Positions 1-7,315 of a DNA stretch of 64,000 nt are shown here, piece by piece. The DNA is taken from NCBI GenBank assembly GCA_964445775.1, contig CAYUMH010000001.1:62001-126000 (forward strand). The letters are read 5' to 3'. This DNA is from Terrimonas sp964445775. GTDB taxonomy: Bacteria; Bacteroidota; Bacteroidia; Chitinophagales; Chitinophagaceae. The translations under genes and the position numbers were made by a program. Below the pieces are notes generated by a model. It made no database searches, was not told the origin of the DNA, and was given only the letters and a program-made list of their open reading frames with translations. Within the stretch, counting starts at the first letter, position 1, and every line of letters starts with the position of its first letter.

Positions 1-93
1 TAATGCAATTTGTGCAGGCCCAGCTGGATTCGGTAAAATAAAAATTACCTGTTTGTGGTATATCAAATTTTGGGAAATATCAAAACCTTAGAC

Positions 94-200
94 TAGCTTT
101 GGTAGCTGATAAATTCATGACAATTATATTATTCTAAAATAGCTACTAATCAGAGCCTTAACCTAAGTCACCGTGTTTCCACACGGGGGCTTTTTTATTT
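94..200 (+). ncRNA. Possible short transcript ending in a terminator
   Basis: No gene is visible in the first 293 bases. A Bacteroidota-type promoter can be read on the plus strand: TTTTG at 68-72, a 21-nt spacer and TAGCTTTG at 94-101. An inverted repeat GTAGCT (102-107) / AGCTAC (141-146) follows. The string CCTTAACCTAAGT lies at 156-168, and a strong terminator begins at 171. The arrangement resembles the gap near 19.5-19.66 kb. It may instead be the tail of a transcript that starts outside the window. The RNA assignment is inference only. Confidence 0.25.
171..200 (+). terminator. Rho-independent terminator
   Basis: Stem CCGTGT / ACACGG with loop TTCC is followed by GGGC and a T-rich run, which is a good intrinsic terminator on the plus strand. 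Confidence 0.7.
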
Positions 201-280
201 TAAGGAAGCTTACAATAACCATCCGCCATCATTATTGCTTCTACATGATCATAGTACCGGCAGGTAAAGCCGGCACATGC

Positions 281-315
281 AGTAAATAAAAAAAGTACGG
301 CTGGTAAGCCGTACT
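281..315 (-). terminator. Terminator of the DUF5606 gene
   Basis: Stem AGTACGGCT / AGCCGTACT with loop GGTA (294-315). On the minus strand it is followed by TTTTTTATTT, 26 bases past the stop codon of the DUF5606 gene. Confidence 0.75.
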
Positions 316-340
316 CTTCAAATTATCTAAATAAGATTAA

Positions 341-952
341 TTACTCCGCTTTCTTTTTGGGCGCTGCTTTTTTCTTTGCAGGTGCTTTTTTCTCAGCAGG
401 AGCTTCGTCTTCAGTTTCCTTTACTTTTTTAGCAGCTTTTGCTTTAGGCTTTTCTTCCTCAGTTGCTTCGTCATCAGCGGCTTTTTTCTTTGCAGGTGCT
501 TTTTTGGCCGGCTTTTCTTCCGCTACAGCAGCAACAGCTTCTTCAGTAACTTCTTCCTCTTCAGGCAGTTCAGTCACTTTCAGTTCAACGTTCTTACGTT
601 TTAAAACGTCAAACCATTTTACTATTTTTTTCATGTCGCTGGCGTACACACGGTCAAAATCCATATTAGCATATACCTGCTCAAAATACTTCTTTACACC
701 TTTATTATCTTTTACATCGGGTAAAGCCGTACCGGCAGCATCCATTGCTTTAAATACTTCTACCAGGTTTACATTATCACCAACAGTATATATTTCTACA
801 CTTTCCAGGTGTGAGAACTGATGTACCCTGGAGGCGGCAAATTTTGTTGTACCATCTTCAATAGAACGTACAATGGCGCCATCGTTTTTGCTGCTTAACA
901 ACTCAAACAAACCGGGTAAGCCACTTACGGCCACAAGTTTTGAATATTCCAT
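341..952 (-). CDS. DUF5606 domain protein with Lys/Ala-rich tail
   Basis: Protein of 203 aa. The first ~130 residues (MEYSKLVAVSGLPGLFELL onward) match the DUF5606 type of Bacteroidota proteins, whose function is unknown. The last ~65 residues are low complexity, alternating acidic stretches with PAKKKAA/KKAPAKK blocks like histone H1 tails or bacterial HU/H1-like tails, so nucleic-acid binding is an inference. I start at the ATG at 952 because the conserved domain begins there; an in-frame start 19 codons upstream adds residues unlike the family. It stands alone, divergent from the outer membrane protein, and has its own terminator. The function of the domain is not known to me. Confidence 0.8.
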   Translation of the reverse strand: MEYSKLVAVSGLPGLFELLSSKNDGAIVRSIEDGTTKFAASRVHQFSHLESVEIYTVGDNVNLVEVFKAMDAAGTALPDVKDNKGVKKYFEQVYANMDFDRVYASDMKKIVKWFDVLKRKNVELKVTELPEEEEVTEEAVAAVAEEKPAKKAPAKKKAADDEATEEEKPKAKAAKKVKETEDEAPAEKKAPAKKKAAPKKKAE

Positions 953-1297
953 ACTTCTAACATTATTAAGGAGGTGCAAGATAACAGACTTAGGCCAAAC
1001 AACACACACTAAAGGGTTGTAAATATTTTTCTACCCCCTTAAAACCCCCGGATATGGCAAAATGATACCATAACAAGGTTGCAGCAACCCCGGGTAAGCG
1101 GCTGTCATAACAGTGGTATAGTATAATTAGGCATTTCTTAACATTTGCCGCTAATTGCCCAAAAAGCCCGAACAGGCTGGTTCTTACCCCTCTACAATTA
1201 CATAAAAACAGCAGTGCCGGCACAATTCAGTAAAAAAAAAGAACAAGGTAAAAGGAAAGTTAAAAACCAACGTCTTATCAGCATTATTACATTTTTT
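953..1297. other. Intergenic region between divergent genes
   Basis: This gap must hold the promoters of the two divergent flanking genes. I see no full TTG-N19-TAnnTTTG match, no RNA gene and no convincing small gene. TTGCAGCAA near 1079 is a short imperfect palindrome of uncertain meaning. An in-frame extension of the outer membrane gene into this gap (from 1145) is Lys-rich and lies before the signal peptide, so it is probably not translated. Confidence 0.5.
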
Positions 1298-4162
1298 ATG
1301 AAGCATTTTCACTTTTTAGTTTTGTTATTATGCGTGGGTGTTGCGGTCCAGGCTCAAACCGTAAGCGGTAAGCTGTTAGACCTGGCCGATAATACGCCAC
1401 TTAAAACTGCTAACCTTACACTTAGCCAGACAAAAGATACTACGGTAAAATTCAATGTACTTTCCAATGCCGAGGGCGCTTTTACGTTTACCGGCATTCC
1501 TGTTGGCACCTATACGTTACAGGTAAGTTCTATAGGGTATGATATATATAAACAAGCGGTTGCCTTAACCGATTCGCTCCCTTCGGCCCAGTTGGGTACT
1601 TTATTTATTCCAAAAGCTACCAAGGAACTGGAAGGCGTAACGGTTGTGGGTAAACAGGCCCCTGTACAACAAAAAGGCGATACGGTTATCTACAATGCCA
1701 GCCAATACAAGGTAAATCCGGATGCAACGGTAGAAGACCTGATCAAAAAAATGCCCAGTGTAACCGTTGGCCGCGATGGTACGGTTACAGCAGGCGGTGA
1801 AACCGTAAGAAAAGTAACCATTGACGGTAAAGACTTTTTTGGTGATGATGCTTCAGCGGCTTTAAAAAACCTGCCTTCCAGCGTGGTTGATAAAATACAG
1901 GTATTTGACCGCCTGAGCGACCAGGCACAGCTTTCGGGTTTTGATGATGGTAACTCGGTAAAATCATTGAATATCATTACCAAATCAGGCATCAGCAATG
2001 GCCAGTTCGGCCGTATTTATGGTGGTTATGGTACCGATGACCGTTATGCGGCCGGCGGTAATATCAGCTTCTTTAACGGTAACAGGAGATTATCTTTCAT
2101 TGGCAATTTTAATAATGTAAACCAGCAAAACTTTGGCAGCCAGGACCTGTTAGGTGTTACCAGCAGCGGTGGCGGCGGTCGTGGCGGCGGTGGCCGTGGC
2201 GGCGGCGGTGGTATGATGGGCGGCGGAAACTGGGGTGGCGGTGGCCAGAACTTCCAGGTTGGTCAGCAGTCCGGCATTGCAACAACCAATGCCATTGGTA
2301 TTAACTACGGCGATAAATGGGGTAAAAAGGTTGATGTAAGCGGTAGCTACTTCTTTAATCAAAGCAATACTGACAATGATAGCCGTACCAGTATGACCTA
2401 TCCTTTAAACAACCGGTATGTGTACGATAGTGCCACCTCAAGAACCTCTAATTATAATCATCGCATCAACATGCGTTTGGAATATAAAATTGACTCCTTC
2501 AATACCCTGATGGTTATTCCAAGTTTAAATTTCCAGAATAATGAAAGCCGTAGCAGCACGTATGGTTTTACGTTGACAGGAACAGATACCTCCAATACGC
2601 AAAACGGAACAAATGTGTCTTATCGTAATGGTTATAACCTGCGTAATAATATTATGTTCCGCCATACCTTCAAAAACAATCGCCGCCGTTCTTATTCAAT
2701 CAGCTTTAACCAGGCCTTTAATAAAAACGATGGCAGAAGTTATGTAAATACACTTAACAGAACGTTTAAAGGGTTAATAGCCGAAGATTCACTGCAAAAC
2801 CAGTTTATCAATAACCCTACAAACGGGTATACATTAGGTGGTAATATTTCTTATAATGAGCCCATTGGTCAAAAAGGAATGTTACAGATAAGCTATCAGC
2901 CTTCCTATACAAAAAATGAGGCCGATAGAAGAACATATGATTATGACTATTTTGACAAGGACTATACAACGTTTCAACCCATTGCATCCAATACATTTGA
3001 AAACACCACCACTACACACAACGGGGGTGTTACTTACCGTCTTGGCGCAAGCAGGGATAACCAGTTTTCAGTAGGCGCTAACCTGCAGTACAGTATACTC
3101 ACAAGCGACAGAACCTATCCGACTACAGGAAACTTTAAGCAGTCCTTTACCAATGTATTACCCAATTTAATGTGGAGCAAAAAACTGAACGCAAAAAGCA
3201 GCTTCAGGTTGTTTTACCGTTCCAGTACCAACTTCCCTTCAGTAACACAATTACAGGACGTGGTAGATAACAGTAATGTATTACGTTTAAGCGTGGGTAA
3301 CCCTCAGTTAAAACAGTCGTATAACCACTTCTTATCTGGTCGTTATACTTTTACCAATACACAAAAAGGGCAAAGCTTTTTTGCCAACGTGTTTTTAAAT
3401 GCCCAGCAAAACTATATTACCAATGCGCTTTATATTGCGGCAGCCGACTCATTGGTGAACGGTGTTGAGTTAAAAAGAGGGTCACAGTTAACCAAACCGG
3501 TTAATATGAATGGCTATAAAAACATGAGCACGTTCTTTACCTTCAGCCAACCTATCAATGCCATAAAAACCAATCTTAACTTAAGCACCGGTATTAGTTA
3601 TTCCAGTATTCCTGGTTTAAATAATGGCGAAAAAACTATGACAGACAATTACGGTGTTAATGCCGGTATCGTTTTAGCCAGCAATATTAATGAGTACATT
3701 GATTATAACGTGTCATATAACGTACAGTTTAACGATGCAAGCGGTACAAAATATACTAACCAGAATGGCGGTGTACAACTGAACCTGTTGTCTAAAAACG
3801 GATGGTTTTTACAAAACGATGTTATTAACCAAACCTACTCTGGTATGTCCGAGGGCTTTAATACCAGTTACTGGTTGTGGAATGCGGCCGTGGGCAAAAA
3901 ATTCTTAAAGAACAAAGCGGCCGAATTAAAACTATCGGTATTTGACCTGCTGAAACAAAACCAGAGTGTTTCCCGTACGGTGGGTGAAAACAATGTTATT
4001 ACCGACTCCTGGAACCAGGTGTTGCAACAATACTTTATGCTCACCTTTACCTATAGCCTTAAAAACTTTGGTAAGGGCCGTGCTACCAACCAGCAGCAAC
4101 GTGGTCCATGGGGTGGTCCCGGCGGACCTGGCGGTATGGGGGGTGGCCGACCTATGTATTAA
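1298..4162 (+). CDS. Outer membrane beta-barrel protein (TonB receptor-like)
   Basis: Protein of 954 aa, exported: an N-terminal signal peptide (MKHFHFLVLLLCVGVAVQAQ) sets the start at 1298. Residues ~20-105 form a CarboxypepD-regulatory-like beta-sandwich, typical of Bacteroidota TonB-dependent receptors. Next comes a plug-like region (YKVNPDATVEDLIKKMP, VTIDGKDFFGDDASAAL, SVKSLNIITKSG), then a long Tyr/Asn/Ser-rich beta-barrel of the outer membrane beta-barrel family. A Gly-rich insertion sits near residues 290-325 (GGGGRGGGGRGGGGGMMGGG), and the C-terminus is also Gly/Pro-rich, which is unusual for a barrel that normally ends in an aromatic strand. It may import a ligand or act as an envelope barrel; the substrate is unknown. 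A terminator separates it from the sigma factor gene. Confidence 0.88.
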   Translation: MKHFHFLVLLLCVGVAVQAQTVSGKLLDLADNTPLKTANLTLSQTKDTTVKFNVLSNAEGAFTFTGIPVGTYTLQVSSIGYDIYKQAVALTDSLPSAQLGTLFIPKATKELEGVTVVGKQAPVQQKGDTVIYNASQYKVNPDATVEDLIKKMPSVTVGRDGTVTAGGETVRKVTIDGKDFFGDDASAALKNLPSSVVDKIQVFDRLSDQAQLSGFDDGNSVKSLNIITKSGISNGQFGRIYGGYGTDDRYAAGGNISFFNGNRRLSFIGNFNNVNQQNFGSQDLLGVTSSGGGGRGGGGRGGGGGMMGGGNWGGGGQNFQVGQQSGIATTNAIGINYGDKWGKKVDVSGSYFFNQSNTDNDSRTSMTYPLNNRYVYDSATSRTSNYNHRINMRLEYKIDSFNTLMVIPSLNFQNNESRSSTYGFTLTGTDTSNTQNGTNVSYRNGYNLRNNIMFRHTFKNNRRRSYSISFNQAFNKNDGRSYVNTLNRTFKGLIAEDSLQNQFINNPTNGYTLGGNISYNEPIGQKGMLQISYQPSYTKNEADRRTYDYDYFDKDYTTFQPIASNTFENTTTTHNGGVTYRLGASRDNQFSVGANLQYSILTSDRTYPTTGNFKQSFTNVLPNLMWSKKLNAKSSFRLFYRSSTNFPSVTQLQDVVDNSNVLRLSVGNPQLKQSYNHFLSGRYTFTNTQKGQSFFANVFLNAQQNYITNALYIAAADSLVNGVELKRGSQLTKPVNMNGYKNMSTFFTFSQPINAIKTNLNLSTGISYSSIPGLNNGEKTMTDNYGVNAGIVLASNINEYIDYNVSYNVQFNDASGTKYTNQNGGVQLNLLSKNGWFLQNDVINQTYSGMSEGFNTSYWLWNAAVGKKFLKNKAAELKLSVFDLLKQNQSVSRTVGENNVITDSWNQVLQQYFMLTFTYSLKNFGKGRATNQQQRGPWGGPGGPGGMGGGRPMY

Positions 4163-4336
4163 AGCAAGAAGGGCGGGAACTGAAGCAGTGTTCCGGTATA
4201 TTTTATCTGCACACTCCTATTATTTTAAAGATAGTGACGGATAGGGCTTACAAAAAGCCCGGCAGCATTACCGGCGCTGAAGTGTGCGACGCAACGGAAG
4301 CTGATAGTTGTACTGCTGCCGGTTACAAAAAACTAA
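4163..4336. repeat. GC-rich dispersed repeat segment (16-mer family)
   Basis: The gap after the barrel gene contains CCGGCAGCA (from 4259) and TGCTGCCGG (to 4322) as distant inverted arms. Between them lies AGTGTGCGACGCAACG (4281-4296), which recurs exactly, in reverse complement, at 62337-62352. A weaker relative (GTCGCACACTTGTGCTGC) lies near 29378. It appears to be a non-coding dispersed element. Confidence 0.55.
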
Positions 4337-4367
4337 AGGCCATAACAAGTGTTATGGCCTAAATTTT
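4337..4367 (+). terminator. Terminator after the barrel gene
   Basis: A near-perfect hairpin AGGCCATAACA / TGTTATGGCCT (4337-4360) is followed by AAATTTT. It separates the barrel gene from the sigma factor operon. Confidence 0.6.
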
Positions 4368-4491
4368 GAAGTATAATGACCTGCTAATAAACGGCAACCA
4401 GGCATAAATTTATTTAGCCGCTAAAGCGCAAGTTCTTTTGTTTTAAGAATAATTATTGTAATATCGCCATACAATAAAAACATAGTACACT

Positions 4492-5052
4492 TTGGACGAA
4501 CGGCTATTGATTGAGCAACTAAAACAGGGCGATGAAAAAGCCTTTAAAATAGTTGTAGATAGCTGGAAGGATATGGTGTTTAATACCATTTTGGGTATTG
4601 TACAGAGCGTGGAAGATGCTGAAGACCTTACACAGGATGTGTTTATCCAGGTGTACAATTCCATCGGTACGTTTAAAGGCGAATCAAAGCTGTCCACCTG
4701 GTTATACCGGATAGCTATTACCAAATCGCTGGATTTTGAACGTAAGAAAAAGCGGAAAAAACGCTTTGGCTTCATGAAAAGCATTTTGGGCGATAATAAC
4801 GAGGAGGAAGTGATTATTCCCGATTTTCATCACCCGGGAATAGCGCTGGATAAAAAAGAAGATGCCAGCCTGTTATTTGAGGCGATAAAGGAACTGCCTG
4901 AAAATCAGAAAATTGCCTTTGTTTTAAACAAGGTGGAAGGGCTAAGTTACCAGGAAACCAGTGAAATTATGCAAACCACGGTCCCCTCTATCGAGTCTCT
5001 TTTACACCGGGCAAAAACGAACCTGAAAAAAATTTTAGCACAAAAGCTGTGA
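4492..5052 (+). CDS. ECF-type RNA polymerase sigma factor
   Basis: Protein of 186 aa, the usual ECF size. Region 2 is at ~10-75 (EDAEDLTQDVFIQVYNSIG, STWLYRIAITKSLDFERKK) and region 4 at ~125-180 (ELPENQKIAFVLNKVEGLSY, TTVPSIESLLHRAKTNLKK). Translation must begin at TTG 4492: an in-frame TAG lies at 4483, and the next Met would remove part of region 2. It directs RNA polymerase to a small regulon, probably including envelope genes. It is followed by a small membrane protein and two Spy-like proteins in the same orientation, so it likely controls an envelope-stress or metal response, but the signal is not visible. Confidence 0.9.
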   Translation: MDERLLIEQLKQGDEKAFKIVVDSWKDMVFNTILGIVQSVEDAEDLTQDVFIQVYNSIGTFKGESKLSTWLYRIAITKSLDFERKKKRKKRFGFMKSILGDNNEEEVIIPDFHHPGIALDKKEDASLLFEAIKELPENQKIAFVLNKVEGLSYQETSEIMQTTVPSIESLLHRAKTNLKKILAQKL

Positions 5053-5116
5053 CTAACCCATAAAAAAACGTTTTTTAGCAAAGGGTTTTTTTAACGAAAA
5101 CGTCAAATAATTGTCC

Positions 5117-5446
5117 ATGAACGAAAATAAACATACGCAGTCAAGGGTTGATGCTATTCTGAATAGCACCGACGGTATCAAAAGGGCGGAGGCAAATCCT
5201 TTCCTGTATACCCGTATTATGTCAAAGCTGGGTGAAGAAAGATCGGTGTGGGCGGTTATCAGCGGGTTTGTTACAAGGCCGGCGGTGGTACTCAGTACCT
5301 TATGCCTGGTAATTGTATTAAATGTTTTTGTGGTGGTAAACAGCAAGGAAGATAAAGCTACCGCACAAACCAACAGCCTTACCGATAACGAATACCAGCA
5401 AATGGCATCGGCCACTACCTATGACTATGTAAATGTTGAACCCTGA
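5117..5446 (+). CDS. Small membrane protein, possible anti-sigma partner
   Basis: Protein of 109 aa with a cytosolic N-terminal half, one transmembrane segment at about residues 52-72 (PAVVLSTLCLVIVLNVFVVV) and a short polar C-terminal tail ending in YDYVNVEP. The position directly after an ECF sigma gene and the single-TM topology suggest an anti-sigma factor, but no zinc-binding HxxxCxxC motif is present and I do not recognise the family. The ATG at 5117 is preferred to the TTG two codons upstream. The stop at 5446 lies two bases before the next start, indicating an operon. Confidence 0.7.
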   Translation: MNENKHTQSRVDAILNSTDGIKRAEANPFLYTRIMSKLGEERSVWAVISGFVTRPAVVLSTLCLVIVLNVFVVVNSKEDKATAQTNSLTDNEYQQMASATTYDYVNVEP

Positions 5447-5448
5447 TC

Positions 5449-5952
5449 ATGTCCACAACAACCACAAGATATAAAACACTCTTATTCATTATAGCCGTAT
5501 TGCTGATAAGTAATATTGCTTTAGTGGTATATGTATTTACAGGAGGCCGGTGCCCCCATAAACCACCCTCCAGGGAACAGCAAAATAAAAGCGGCATAAC
5601 CACAGCCCTCGAAAAAGAGGTTGGGTTTAGCGAGCAGCAGCTGGCACAGTATAAGAATTTAAGGGAAGAACACTGGAAAATTGCCAAACCCCTGTTCGAC
5701 TCCATGCAGAAAGGAAAAGAACTATTATTTAAATTAACACAAACAGCCGCCGTAGAGGACAGTGTGGTACAGAACGCTGCGGCATCCATTGCAGCCAGCC
5801 AGAAATTAATGGAACTGCAGAGCTTCCGTCACTTTAAACAGGTACGTGACCTTTGCACCCGGGAACAATTACCCAGGTACGATAGTGTGCTTAAAAAAAT
5901 TGTAAGTAAACGCGGTAAACCGCAACAACCACAAGGCGATCAAAAAAAATAA
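5449..5952 (+). CDS. Spy/CpxP-like periplasmic heavy-metal sensor-type protein
   Basis: Protein of 167 aa with an N-terminal membrane anchor (residues ~10-31, LLFIIAVLLISNIALVVYVF) and a helical extracytoplasmic domain. Residues ~55-150 have the hairpin pattern of the metal-resistance/Spy superfamily (GFSEQQLAQYKNLREEHW, FRHFKQVRDLCTREQLPRYD). Proteins of this fold act as periplasmic chaperones or metal sensors in zinc-resistance (ZraP) and Cpx systems. The gene is two bases after the preceding stop and 19 bases before the next gene, so it is in the sigma factor operon. The ligand is not predictable. The tail KPQQPQGDQKK is disordered. Confidence 0.75.
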   Translation: MSTTTTRYKTLLFIIAVLLISNIALVVYVFTGGRCPHKPPSREQQNKSGITTALEKEVGFSEQQLAQYKNLREEHWKIAKPLFDSMQKGKELLFKLTQTAAVEDSVVQNAAASIAASQKLMELQSFRHFKQVRDLCTREQLPRYDSVLKKIVSKRGKPQQPQGDQKK

Positions 5953-5971
5953 ACAATAAAACAACATCGAA

Positions 5972-6388
5972 ATGAAAAACAGAATAATTTTGACGGGTAT
6001 TGTTTTGGCGGCTGCCCTGACAGTAAACGCACAAGGAGGCTTCCAGCGTACTACAGTAGAAGAAAGGGTGAAAATTGTGCATCATAAAATTGACAGTGCT
6101 TTTAAACCCTCTGCCGAAAACCTGAAGCAGATTGATGACGTATTTACTACCTATTATAAGGAGCAGGACAAGCTGAGAGAAGAGTTGATGGGTGGCGGCG
6201 GACGCCCCGATATGGAGGCCTGGCGCGAAAAACAAAAGCCGATCACCGAAAAACGTGACGCGGCATTAAAAAAATTACTGTCAGAAGAGCAATATAAAAA
6301 ATATATTGACGAAATTGAGCCCGCATTGCGTCCACGTGGTCGCGGTCCCGGAGGCGGAGGCCAGGGTGGCGGAAGAAACAGAGATTAA
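5972..6388 (+). CDS. Exported Spy-like helical protein with Gly-rich tail
   Basis: Protein of 138 aa with a signal peptide (MKNRIILTGIVLAAALTVNAQ) and a helical LTXXQ/Spy-like body (AENLKQIDDVFTTYYKEQD, KRDAALKKLLSEEQYKKYID). The C-terminus is Arg/Gly-rich (RGRGPGGGGQGGGRNRD). It is the last gene of the sigma operon and precedes a good terminator. The Gly-rich tail resembles the two Gly-rich segments of the barrel protein at the start of the locus, which hints that they work in the same envelope complex (inference). A chaperone-like role in the periplasm is the best guess. Confidence 0.75.
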   Translation: MKNRIILTGIVLAAALTVNAQGGFQRTTVEERVKIVHHKIDSAFKPSAENLKQIDDVFTTYYKEQDKLREELMGGGGRPDMEAWREKQKPITEKRDAALKKLLSEEQYKKYIDEIEPALRPRGRGPGGGGQGGGRNRD

Positions 6389-6431
6389 TAAAAACTCATT
6401 ATAAAGAAGGTTTAATGGTTAATGTGCATGT

Positions 6432-6467
6432 AAGCCGGGTATTTTTATACCTGGCTTCTCTTTTTTA
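6432..6467 (+). terminator. Terminator of the sigma/Spy operon
   Basis: Stem AAGCCGGGTAT / ATACCTGGCTT with one G-T wobble and loop TTTT is followed by CTCTTTTTT. Confidence 0.8.
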
Positions 6468-6482
6468 AGGGGTACTGTCACC

Positions 6483-6599
6483 AGGGGCTTTCGGCTGCAG
6501 TAACGCCGGTGGGCTATGTCCCCGCCTTCTGTAGTAGTGCAGGCCCCGCACAGGCCATACGCTATTGCAGCTACTACCGCCAGTCGGGCAGCCCTTCAG
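6483..6599 (+). repeat. GC-rich dispersed repeat, copy 1
   Basis: A 117-bp non-coding element starting AGGGGCTTTCGGCTGCAGTA and ending CGGGCAGCCCTTCAG. The same first 20 bases and nearly the same end occur in reverse orientation at 23390-23507, and a diverged copy lies at 55242-55343. It sits between the sigma operon terminator and the glucosaminidase promoter. No coding potential is seen. Confidence 0.75.
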
Positions 6600-6646
6600 C
6601 TATCAATAATAATATGTTAAAACGAATAAGCGTTAATATCTAATTC

Positions 6647-6677
6647 TTTGATAATCACTTAAATGTGTGTATTTTTG
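6647..6677 (+). promoter_or_regulatory. Promoter of the glucosaminidase gene
   Basis: TTTG (6647-6650), 19 nt, TATTTTTG (6670-6677) fits the Bacteroidota primary sigma consensus. Transcription should start near 6683. Confidence 0.7.
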
Positions 6678-6795
6678 CCGGCTCACCAAACTATTTTAAC
6701 TTTTGCCGGTAAGCCCAAATGCAACGTCAAGCAGCCGTTTTTCCATCTTTGGGGCTATGAAAGCTCAGCTTTTTCTTGTACGTTTACCCTTATTA

Positions 6796-7302
6796 ATGGT
6801 AATAAAAAAACTATTAAAGTTCAAACAACACGCTATAAAAGCAACGCTTGCACTGTTGTTCATTAGTCTGTCAGGCCTCAGCAGCCTGCAGGCACAAACC
6901 TCCTATGTAAATACTTACAAACCTGTTGCCGACTCCTTATCCGGCGTTTATGGCATTCCTTCTTCTATTATACTGGCCATTGCCATTGTTGAGTCCGGTG
7001 CAGGCTCCAGCCGCAATTCCAAATTACTGAACAACCATTTTGGTATAGTAGGTAAAAACAACCTGCTTAAAACAAAAGGTATTAAAACCCGCTATAAACA
7101 ATACAGTTCGGTACTGGGGTCCTATGTGGACTTTTGCAAACTACTGTCCCGCCGGAAATACTATGCCCGCTTAAAAGGAAATAACGACTATAAACTATGG
7201 ATAGATGCCATTAGTAAAGCAGGTTATTCCGAGGCGCCTGTTGAATGGAGAAAACGCATAACTTCGACCATTCAAAAGTATAAACTGGCCGGTAGTAAAT
7301 AA
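6796..7302 (+). CDS. Exported glucosaminidase (peptidoglycan hydrolase)
   Basis: Protein of 168 aa, a single glucosaminidase domain (Pfam PF01832 type) that cleaves beta-1,4 bonds after N-acetylglucosamine in peptidoglycan. The fold is shown by GIPSSIILAIAIVESGAGS with the catalytic Glu in IVESG, LLNNHFGIVG, and a C-terminal YSEAPVEWRKRITSTIQKY. The start at 6796 gives a clean signal peptide (Lys-rich n-region, ATLALLFISLSGLSSL, cleavage near LQAQ). An ATG at 6757 is also downstream of the promoter and cannot be excluded. The next gene begins 13 bases after the stop, so it is probably co-transcribed with the SGNH/MBOAT genes. It lacks the LysM or SH3 domains often attached to such enzymes. 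Confidence 0.87.
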   Translation: MVIKKLLKFKQHAIKATLALLFISLSGLSSLQAQTSYVNTYKPVADSLSGVYGIPSSIILAIAIVESGAGSSRNSKLLNNHFGIVGKNNLLKTKGIKTRYKQYSSVLGSYVDFCKLLSRRKYYARLKGNNDYKLWIDAISKAGYSEAPVEWRKRITSTIQKYKLAGSK

Positions 7303-7315
7303 TTTGTAACCTTAT

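Noticed and set aside
357..821. Plus-strand ORF opposite the DUF5606 gene
   Set aside because: It is an antisense shadow of the Lys/Ala-rich tail; the translated Phe/Ser/Ala composition is the mirror of that repeat.
1145..1297. N-terminal extension of the barrel protein
   Set aside because: The extension is Lys-rich and precedes a perfect signal peptide starting at 1298.
2150..2362. Minus-strand Ala/Thr-rich ORF inside the barrel gene
   Set aside because: It is the antisense of the Gly-rich insertion and has no independent support.
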